Source of the DNA: Mycoemilia scoparia
Taxonomy: Eukaryota > Kickxellomycota > Kickxellomycetes > Kickxellales > Kickxellaceae
Direction: 5' to 3'
NCBI GenBank assembly: GCA_027575805.1
Contig: JANBPU010000078.1
Coordinates: 1-64,000 of the forward strand
DNA: 64,000 bases
The stretch's first letter is position 1; the number at the start of each line of letters is the position of its first letter. The notes beneath the pieces were generated by a model, which had not been told where the DNA came from, ran no database searches, and worked only from the letters and a program-made list of their open reading frames with translations. Shown piece after piece: positions 55,205 to 64,000 of the stretch. Both the position numbers and the translations under genes were made by a program.

Positions 55205-56168
55205 AATTGCAAAGTTCAAGGGGATAGAAAATGGAATGAGGAAAGAGATCTTTGGATGGATGAAGGGTGGAGAGAAAATGAAAGGAAGGAGGTGGCTCAA
55301 GGGTATTTAAGGAAATTGAGGAGGAAAACCAGAGATTTATTAAATGATATGCATAACTAGACAGAGCCACATACACATACCAGGACAGAAGAAAATGAGC
55401 GTTGATGTGTAGCAAATTCTCATAATGCAAATGGCTTTAATTCCCCTGCCATGGTGGTGCACATTAATTTGGAGAGATTCGATTTTAGGACACAGGAAAC
55501 CCGAACGAACCACTGCTGGCCGTGAGAGGGGGGGGGGGGGAGAGGGGCAAACCGTCGCTGTGTGCGTGCGGGCGTGATATTAAAGGCAAAGCCTGATCAA
55601 AACTCTATTCAGTGGCATTGGCATGGCCTTTGGATCACTATGGAACTTTTGTCGCATGAATCTGTTCAAAATGCACTCTGCGCTGAAATAGAAAGGATCT
55701 CTCATTTTGACACCGTTGATTTCTAACCTGGCATCTCTGGTTGTTGGAGAGATCAATTTTCTAAAAACTTGAATGTGCGGTATGGGCTTTCTAAAATCTC
55801 TCATAAAGGAGGATTGCTGGCAAATTGCTAATAAACAACGCGCTACTGAGCATGTGGTGGAATGGGCTTTGATTTTGGTGCAAGGGCTTCTTTCTTTGGC
55901 GGCCAAAGGGGCCGCATGAAATTCAACCTGTTAACGCCATAGTGCATGTCTCTTTGTCCGAGAGACCTGATCGCCGTGATTTTTCGGCCCAATTTGCTTT
56001 TATTGTGCTGTGCGTCTCGCTCCAGTTGGTCAGCCACCAGTCAAGGTGGGGGAGGAGGGGGAGGGGCAGGCATGTGCGAGTGGCGGGTCTTTTATCCAAT
56101 CGCCCACAGCAAACATACATACATACAGACAAAAGTCCTTTTGATTACTCTGGACTTTGTCTGTTATT
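55205..56168. other. Intergenic, no gene seen
   Basis: 5' flank of the unknown gene, containing a run of 13 G (55528-55540). ORF 55580-55906 (minus) has no motif. Confidence 0.35.
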
Positions 56169-56311
56169 AAATGGGGAAGATTTCGCTAGCGATCAGGTGC
56201 GAAATAGACAAAAGTGCGGGCCCTAAGACTCGGCCCAGCCGTCAGCCATTCCATACGCAAATCCTGGGGACCCACCGTTTTGCCCAAGGTCCTGTGGATT
56301 TTGGCCCAACA
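56169..56311 (-). mobile_element. Family C MITE-like element
   Basis: 'atggggaagatttcgctagc' to 'ttttgcccaaggtcctgtgg', reversed copy, somewhat GC-richer than the others. Confidence 0.7.
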
Positions 56312-57507
56312 GAGACGGTGGAAAGCCGTTGTTTAGGCGTGTGGTTCATTTTAAACTTTTGGATAGTTGCCTGTGTTTTTGTATGGCACTTGCATAATGT
56401 TGCCAAAGGTATGCTCGGGCATAAGCAGTAGTAGCAGCAAGGCGCCCACCGTGCCTTCCCCAATGGATTTTGCATAAAGTTTGCCCAACATGGTTTGAAT
56501 TTTGACATGGTTTCTCTAACAATCTGGACACGATGTGCTTTCCAGCTATTCATGCAACACATCAACAGCAAACCTAATTTCTGTTGTTGCTGTGGCTAAC
56601 CGGCAGCAGTTTGTCTGTGTCTTCATGTTTATGGCGGATTTTCTCTCCAAACCAAGCCCAACCTTTTTTGTGCTTGTGTGTGTGTTTCGCTTGTATGTAA
56701 GTTGATGCGGTCCTTGTCAATCTAACTGCAAAATGCATTGTTTTTAGCGCCTTTGGACATTGGGAAATTAAACGGATGCCACCGTTTCATGTGTGCTGCT
56801 GCTGCTGTACTACATAAAACAACACTGTCTTTAATATAACTTTGTTGCTCTTGTTCAGTTGCAGCTGCAGCAGCAGCAACACAGAGATGGTTTTTAATTT
56901 CACATCCCTCTTGCGCCTTAAGACTATTCTCTACGCAGAATGAAAGACAGACAGGAGACAGATGGCTGTCTCTCCCCAACACAAAAATGTTTTTATCATG
57001 ACCACGTCTCGGTATTAACTTAAGGCAATTGCTACTTGTCCCTCTCTCTATATCTCTTTTTTACTTGGCAGCAGAAATTTCATTCTTCCTCCAAAGACAA
57101 ATAAGCATGGATTGTGCTGTGTTTGCAGAGATGTATGAATCCTTATTTAGAGATTTGCTGCTACCTTGGATGCTGTTCTTGTGACTACTTTAACAATGCA
57201 AATGGTATCCAAAATGAGAGCTTGAATTCTACAACAAACAAATACCACGGAAATGAAATGATTTTCTTTCTTTCTTTCTTTCTTTCTTTCTTTGTTTGTT
57301 TATTTCTTCCCCACTCTCTGCCGCCCTTCCCTAATGTACAAAGAGATTCTCGCTGTATTTGTCCAGCGGTTCTTTCTTTGCGTCTTTTAGTAATAAATCA
57401 TGCTAATCTTAGCTTAACAATACTTGTATGGCAACGGCGGTTGTAGTGGAAAATAAAAAGTAGAAGCGACGATGCCACCAGATTTTTTAGCGTTGCTGTG
57501 GCAAAGC
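56312..57507. other. Intergenic, no gene seen
   Basis: Short ORFs only. A (TTTC)n run lies at 57263-57293. Confidence 0.35.
57263..57293. repeat. (TTTC)n microsatellite
   Basis: About seven TTTC units. Confidence 0.9.
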
Positions 57508-57702
57508 ATGTGGGTGATGGCTTTTGAAGGGCGACCTTTGATGACCAACGATTAAAGGGACACAACCACAGCCAAATGGGCGATCACATTTGTTCGTTAA
57601 TAAATGATAACTTTTGAAGGGTACCCTTTGGCGACCAATGGCTAAAGGGGCAATCACAGTTGATTATCAAATGGTCATCCTTCGAAAACAATCGCCCATA
57701 TT
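57508..57702. mobile_element. Two overlapping family A elements
   Basis: Left end 'gggtgatggcttttgaaggg' at 57512, then a second left end 'ataacttttgaagggtaccc' near 57606, closing with 'ccttcgaaaacaatcgccca'. The internal phrases 'gaccaacgatt' and 'gaccaatggct' are repeated. This looks like one copy inserted in another, or a partial tandem. Confidence 0.65.
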
Positions 57703-60700
57703 TCTAAACATGAATCACAAGCGTTTTCTAAAGAGATGCGGAAAAAGAAAAATACCCTGAAATGATAGACATCTGCACATACTACACTTTGGTCCCCACA
57801 ATTTGGAACACTACACACATGTGTGTGCGTGTGTGTAGTATGTGGCAATAATTCAATAAAATTACTCAAACACCTGGAAAACAAACTGTGTTTCTTCCTT
57901 CCTGGCAACATATATGGCGCTGGAATTCATGGACCAGCAGCACAGTGCAAGACTTGTTTCCAAAACCCAATAACGATGCTTTAACAATTCTCTCTCTCTC
58001 TCGTCTCTTTCTTGACCTTTTCTTTTCTTTCACCCCAAAAAACAAAGTCTAGAATGTATTAGAATAGCCAACAAAATATTATTAATATGTGCCACGATTT
58101 ATGCTTTATATTTATAAGGAACATTGCATAATTTTATGTATTATATTTTGTTCTATTAACATTTATAACAATTTCTTTCTTTAGGATCCCACACACAATT
58201 CCGTTTGGATCAACTTTCTTGCGGATATGCAAAGTCAATAAAAGGAAACTAGAAGCCACCGTGCAAAAATCATGCTACAAGAATGAATTAGTACGGAATA
58301 TTTATAAATTTATGCAAACACACACACATATACACATATGCAGAGACTGAACAGAATGTGTTAATGAATAGTAAACAAATAATCGGGAATAATGGGGGTG
58401 TAACGTACAGGATGAATTATCCAAATATTATATGGTTATTTTAAATACTAACTGTTATTATTATTGTTATTGTTGTTGTATTTGTTTTTGTGAAAACCTT
58501 GGGAATATTAATTAATTAATTAATTAATTAATATAAAAAGAACAAGAATAGCAAGAGGGCCCCCCAACCCCCACATACACACATATTGTTGCCACACACG
58601 TTACTGAATGTGTATTACCAGAAATAGAATTGTATGTGGCGTGTGGCGATTGTGTAAATAAAATAGAATGGTAAGCGTGGTTTGTTCCTATATATATTTT
58701 GGATTAATTATTAAGAATTATTTGAAAAGTTTAAGATGGATTGGAGGAAATGCAAACATTATATTATCGTCGTAACTGCAACTGATAGATGAAATTTTCT
58801 AGAAATAAATAAATCAATAAATTAATTAATCTATGGGCATTATTCAAAAGAAAAAAAAGGACAAAAAGTAAAATTGAAACAGCGATTAATTACACAAGCA
58901 TACATATTTCAAATTTAAAAATTTCCTCTCTATCTTGAATTGATTCACCAAATTCATTAATACTGTGGTTATATTACATTTAGATTAATTAACATAGAAA
59001 TGAAAATAGCTTGATGTCCAGTATACGTGTGTCATATTTTTTTGAAAGGAGTTAGAGCAAGAGGTTGATTTAGAATAGCTTGTTTGCAAATGAATGAATG
59101 ATGGCAGTATCAATTATCAATTATCAGTTTATTTATTAATTTTTGATTGATTTGTATGAAGGCTTGGCTTTGATGTTAATAAAAATAAATTAATTGCATT
59201 TTACAAAGAGAGATTGATATTAAAAAAAACACGGAAAAATATGGGTGTTTATGCCCTCAAAGCAATACTATATTAATTAAAGAGGAAATAATATTAACTG
59301 GTTTCTGAATTTTTAATATCAGTAACCCCTCTTTTTAATTTTTACTATTGTTCTTTCTAAAATCAACAAAATGAAAAGAGGCCCTTTTGTGGTATGCATT
59401 GAGTAGATTGATGGCATTTCTTTGCTGTATATGTATATATGGTCGATTTCAATCAATTTTTGTTGTTTTTGAATCTATCTATAATCAAAAAACTGGTCTG
59501 CGGATCATTCAGTTAAATTGGTTTTGGTAGATGACTATAGACGATAGACTATACAAAAGGTTTAGAATTTAGGATATTGCTACGACCATTTGCTTTTAGA
59601 TTCGACCAATAGTAATGATATATTTGATAGGGAGAAGGATGAGGGGACAGATGTGAGAGTGTATTTGTGAATGAGTGAGTGAGTGAGTGAGTGTGCGTGT
59701 GTGCGTGCGTGCGTGAAATCAAAGAGGAAGGAATACAAATCAATGAGACTCGAGAAATTAAGCTCGTAAAGCTAAACCATAATAATGATGAGCTCATCCA
59801 ATAAAACTTTTAGGCTGTTAAATTAGTTTATGTATGGGGCTGGGTGGTTGGGACTGTCATTATCATTGTTTCAGATTGGCTGTTGGTCCTGATTTGATGA
59901 CTGGCACACACACAGTGGAGAGACTGTTAGTGAGAGCGAAGCTGCGATTAAATCGATTTTGATTTACAGTGACACACACTTGAATTTGGATTTGACTTTT
60001 TGAAAGCATATGGGGTGATTAAAGTGATTCAAGATTATACTGGGCCAGTTGGCCCACTGCAAACAAGTCACTTTTGAATCAAGAAATCAAAAATAGCAGC
60101 CAGAAAAAGCGAGAGAGGGTGAGAGCTCTAGGCTAATAAACAAAGTGATTGTCTGTGGGTAATGTTGTGTTATTCTATTAGATTGCAATTGTTTCATTGT
60201 AAAGCTGTATCATTTTCATTTTTCGATCTCTCTTCATTTTTTTCTTTCTTTGCATATCCTTACATATTTTTTCTTACCATCAAGACAAGCCAACACCATT
60301 GTAACAACACCCCTGCAGGTATCGTATCCCTGAGTGAAGCAACAGGCGACGCACAGCTAAAGCCAAAAGAACCTTTTTCTTCCCACAAGACTGACTTTTG
60401 CCCATTTGACAAGTGCAAGTGCAAGTGTGAGTGGGTGACAGTTACAGTGACAGTATAAAATAGTTTCAGAATAGAGCAGCAGTTATTCTTCTTGGCTTCT
60501 TGGCCTCCTGACCTTCTTCAAAAGTTTTCCTTCCAAAATCTCTAAGCCTCTGTGCTAATCTCTTTTATAATACGCTACTCATTACAGCAGATCAATTGGC
60601 TGTTTTGTAGTTATAATATAAAGACCACCGTTGTCGCCATCAGTCTGTAACAAAAAATTGGAGTTTCTTATTGATTATCGCCCTCCTAGTTGTTTCTTTC

Positions 60701-60832
60701 GCTGGTCACGCACATTTTGTATATTCTAGACCATTTCTCTACACGCACGCACGCACACACACACACCCGACGACGTCGTTCCAAGCTTTACATAAATTTA
60801 TCAACCACACAAAGACTAATTAGAGAAATCGA
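57703..60832. other. Long AT-rich intergenic region
   Basis: No supported gene over 3 kb. It contains (ATTA)n at 58507-58532 and many direct A/T repeats. A short open frame after a good acceptor (tttctttctttag, about 58172-58184; frame DPTHNSVWINFLADMQSQ) is the only coding-like hint and lacks an upstream partner. Confidence 0.4.
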
Positions 60833-63254
60833 ATGTTTTCTATAACCCTGTTTGGGTTTCAGCCCATTTTGCTGTTCCTTGCTGCTGGTTTTGGATGGGG
60901 CCTAAATATCGATATTTTACAAAGACGAGGAATCGATGCATTGCGGATTCTTAACGTCAAAGTAAAAAGGCCCAGAAAACCACCCCAGCCATTGACTCCT
61001 CCTGGAGCAACAACAACTAATGATAGTGGCGAGGATTCTACTGGAACCGCCGTGGTAATAGTTCCAACAATTCCAACAGCAGCAGCATCAGACCTTCCAG
61101 ACTCAACCACAACCACAACAGCAGCAACACCACCAACGCTGGGCCAAAGGCAACGAAGCACATCAACGTATCTAAGCTACAGATCCCGGAAACCATTCCA
61201 GAACCAAATCTATTCGCTATGCTTGGTTCTTGGAACTGTGGCCCTGGCCGGGTACTTGTGGATGACCCTGGTCGGCGACCTGGTAAAGCCCATTGACCAG
61301 AGCCCGTTGCATGCCTTTTGTGTGGGAATCACGTATATGGCCATTTGGGTTCTGACCATCATGCCGCTCCGATTTCTTTACCACCGGGTTAGATTTGCCT
61401 TTTTGGCCTCGCTGTGGCGGATAGTCAAACCAAGCCTTACCGACCGCGTGTTTTTTTGCGATATACTGCTGGCCGATATTCTGACCAGCTGTGCAAAGCT
61501 GCTGTTCGAATTGTTTGGCATATGTTTTTTGTTTGTCAGGGCGTTGATTCCTAGTGAACTCAGCACATCCACCAACTATCATCATGGTGGTTACCATAGC
61601 AGTAGTATCGGAGGAGGAGGAGGTGTGGGGGATAATCCTATGCCGGGCGATAGCGACTCGGCCGCCTTCAATTTCCTTTCGGTATTGGAGCCCGTTTTGG
61701 CATCGTTGCCGTTTTTGTTCAGATTCCGCCAGTGTGTAAACGAGTACCTCAACTCTCCCCGGGGATCATCGGCGGCTGCTCGGCACAAGGCCAATGCCAT
61801 AAAATATCTGTCGTCGCTGCCCGTGATCTTTTTGGCTAGGTTCCAAAAAATGGTCATGCTTGATTTTTATGACGGCGAGATCGAGTCTGACAACAAGCAC
61901 ATTGTTCTTTTCGCCATATGGTATGTATAATAGCTCTTTTCTATTGTTTGTTTGCCCATGCAGCAGCGAGAAGTGTCTGCTATGTTCATTTTGGAGTATT
62001 TTTTACCTCCTTGCTCAGAGAAATGGCCTCGATACTGTGTTCTTCTCTCTGCTGGACATCATCACATGCCCGTCCGTCTAGTCGCTCCTGTGCTAACAAG
62101 TCTTCTAATCTACTATTACTACTTGCTGTGTATATAGGGTGTTCTGTGCTGTGTTCAACTCATTGTACTCGTTCTACTGGGACATTGTATTTGACTGGGG
62201 GTTGGGCCATATCAACGGGTTCAATTTGGCCTCGCTCCTGTCATACGTTTTCCCGGAGTTTGTCCCCGACCCTCCTGTCTTCCCTGCCAATGGCCCAAAC
62301 GGCAGTGGTACTGCCTACAAAAATAATGGATTTCCAGTTTCTCAAGACACTGTTGCTGCTGCTGCTGCTGCTGCTACAGCAACCATCGGCGGCACTAGCT
62401 CTTCTCAATTTACACCTGGGATCCACACTTCATCTTCGGCTGTTCCCGGAACACACAGTATTACATCTCGGTATCCTCAAATCGGTGGCTTGCTCAAGGC
62501 CAAAACGTCAAATGAAAACCGTAAGATTACTTTCTCACTTCCCCAGTCCACTTCTTGTTCTTCTTTAGGTCCAAATTACCAGGCATGCAATAACCAACCT
62601 GGTGCTGGTAGTGGTGCTTCTGGACCTGGAATTGGCTCTGATACTTCAACTTCAACTACAACCATAAATGCTTATAGCTCGAAAGCACTTTCTAATGATA
62701 ATGTTAACGACGATCATAATTACCAATCAAAGATTGATATGACTAACAACAACAATAATGATGATGATGATTACATACAAGTACCTAACGAAATGACCCC
62801 GTTTATTATTGATGCCCAACCAATAGTTCGTTCATCACACGACGGTTCAACCACGACGCTTGTTAAAAAGTACAATCCATTATCCACTTCTGGTTCGGGC
62901 AGCAGCGACAACGAGGGCGAACACGGCTTCTTTAGCAACCACAACAATGCAGCGGCTGTGCGGTATGGAGGAGGTTATTGCCATTATATGCTTCGACCAA
63001 ATCTTATTCTGTTTCCAGATAATACTACTAACCACCAGGGAGGCAGCAGCAGCAGCAGCAACAAATACAAACTTTATTACTTCTTTATGGCCTTGAATCT
63101 TTTATTGAGATTGGCATGGACCATCAAACTATCAACTTACATCCAGTTTGATAATATTCCCAGAAGTGTGGTTTATTTGAATGCGCTGGAAATACTGAGA
63201 CGTTGGATATGGATCTTTTTCAGAATCGAAAAAGAAGCTGCTACTGCCCATTAG
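60833..63254 (+). CDS. EXS-domain membrane protein, Erd1-like, 2 exons
   Basis: Multi-pass membrane protein of the Erd1 branch of the EXS (XPR1/Syg1) family, which in yeast acts in the Golgi in retention of lumenal proteins and phosphate recycling. Exons are 60833-61920 and 62138-63254, joining TG|G to give IWVFCAVFNSLYSFYWDI (734 residues). The opening PILLFLAAGFGWGLNIDIL with QRRGID is the family signature. MPLRFLYHRVRFAFL, FRQCVNEYLNS and NAIKYLSSLPVIFL follow, then INSLYSFYWD-type and FDWGLGH, and finally FFMALNLLLRLAWTIKLS and ALEILRRWIWIFFRIE. There is no N-terminal SPX domain, so it is not a Syg1/Pho90 type. Two large Ser/Thr/Asn-rich loops (residues about 50-115 and 395-640) make it twice the length of yeast Erd1. 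The last 25 bp before the family C repeat hold the stop. Confidence 0.88.
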
Positions 63255-63279
63255 TTGTTGCTTTGTTTTTTTTATTATT

Positions 63280-63446
63280 TGGGAAGATTATTTCACTTGG
63301 AATCAAATCTCTATGGTGGTAGATGGAAATGGTTGGTCCTCTCAGGTTTTTTGGACCCAATCACCAGCCATCTGCTCCTATGTAATTCCTAAGGTCCCAC
63401 TATTTTGCCTAAGGCCTTGTGAACTTTGACGCCATTTCTGTACATT
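63280..63446 (-). mobile_element. Family C MITE-like element
   Basis: 'gggaagattatttcacttgg' to 'ttttgcctaaggccttgtga', reversed copy, only about 25 bp after the stop of the Erd1-like gene, so it probably lies within that gene's 3' UTR. Confidence 0.75.
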
Positions 63447-63593
63447 TATTATCTATTACTATCATTACTAAGGTTTTAACGATTTCTATTGATTATTGCT
63501 TTTCATTATTACCACCACCACCATAAAAATATATACATGATCTCATGAAAAATTATAAATGATGCGAGTATTCCTTTTCTTTAGATTTAGGAA

Positions 63594-63720
63594 AATGAGT
63601 GATTATTTTTGAAGGGCTACTAAGTTTTACTAGTAGGCCAGTTTCAACTTGCATACTAATCAACATATATTTTCATTGATAATATTAGTTTAGTCCTCAA
63701 AAAAAAAACTACCCAAATGG
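63594..63720. mobile_element. Family A MITE-like element, second subfamily
   Basis: 'gtgattatttttgaagggct' to 'aaaaaaaaactacccaaatg'. The internal 'actagtaggccagtttcaac' and 'attttcattgataatattag' match the copy at 43075 in reverse. Confidence 0.75.
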
Positions 63721-64000
63721 CATGTTAGAAACAAACTATTCTAATCTTTGTGTGTGTGGGGGAGGATGGTTGGTGGCTACAGATAAAATGGAGGTCCGCC
63801 AAGCATTCAGAGACCGAGTGTATGTTCAGATTGCCCAGAACAGATTACAAGTAATGTCCCTCTAAAAGTCCATCTTTCGTTGCCACAATCCAACCACCAC
63901 GGCTATATCATTATGCAACCCACTTTTGTCCTTGCACCATCAATTGTTACAAAGAGAGAAGGTAATCATTGTGTGTACCCAACAAGCCAGCAGAATAATC
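63721..64000. other. Window end, no gene seen
   Basis: Nothing recognised in the last 280 bp. Confidence 0.35.

Noticed and set aside
58185..58240. Possible terminal exon after a strong acceptor site
   Set aside because: The frame is only 18 codons, and no upstream exon with a matching donor could be found on the plus strand; not called as a gene.
1..64000. CRISPR array or tandem direct-repeat system
   Set aside because: Repeats are dispersed inverted-repeat elements and microsatellites; no regularly spaced repeat-spacer pattern, and the DNA is fungal nuclear.
1..64000. Biosynthetic gene cluster
   Set aside because: Neighbouring genes are unrelated housekeeping functions; no synthase, transporter and regulator grouping.

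Overview
The window is nuclear DNA from a fungus. The evidence is a set of fungus-type genes: IMP-specific 5'-nucleotidase (ISN1), Cyc3-type haem lyase with CPV motifs, a family GH5 exo-1,3-beta-glucanase, a Skn7-like DNA-binding protein and an Erd1-like EXS protein. Introns are short GT-AG introns. Intergenic DNA is AT-rich and full of microsatellites, and regulatory proteins are swollen by Ser, Thr, Asn, Gln and His runs. An early-diverging (Mucoromycota-like) fungus fits, but the species cannot be named from this sequence. Spliced gene models below were assembled by eye from splice sites, reading frame and family motifs.

Layout. 1-5 kb: tRNA-Met, cystathionine beta-synthase (-), EngB/GTPBP8-type organellar GTPase (-, 5 exons). 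5-7 kb: repeats and coding-like remnants. 7-12.3 kb: secreted GH5 glucanase (+) and a short CLASP-like TOG protein (+). 12.5-16.3 kb: holocytochrome c synthase (-) and cytosolic asparaginyl-tRNA synthetase (-). 17-21.3 kb: gene-poor stretch with tRNA-Leu, repeats, a 51-residue cysteine-rich secreted peptide and a wrecked XPD/Rad3 helicase copy. 21.3-28.5 kb: F-box protein (-) and Pumilio-type PUF protein (-). 28.5-32.7 kb: 4 kb without a convincing gene. 32.8-36.4 kb: repeat cluster, tRNA-Asn, Mak11/PAK1IP1 WD40 protein (-), second tRNA-Met. 37-41.6 kb: PP4R1-like HEAT protein (-). 44-48.2 kb: ISN1 (+) and mitochondrial EF-G1 (-) in convergent orientation. 49-51 kb: HSF/Skn7-type factor (-). 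53.3-55.2 kb: unrecognised Ser/Gln/His-rich protein (-). 60.8-63.3 kb: Erd1-like EXS membrane protein (+).

The genes are mostly housekeeping and show no operon or biosynthetic-cluster logic. Several serve mitochondria (EngB GTPase, haem lyase, EF-G1) and several serve translation or ribosome assembly (AsnRS, four tRNAs, Mak11, EF-G1).

The most distinctive feature is a dense population of short non-coding inverted-repeat elements. I sort them into three families, A, B and C, with about 27 copies here plus one isolated palindromic element. They nest in or abut one another, share a CATATGG-like boundary, sit inside introns of two genes, and lie close to three of the four tRNA genes. The other highlights are the 51-residue peptide, whose mature part has a six-cysteine CSalpha/beta (defensin-like) pattern, and the Rad3/XPD pseudogene beside it.
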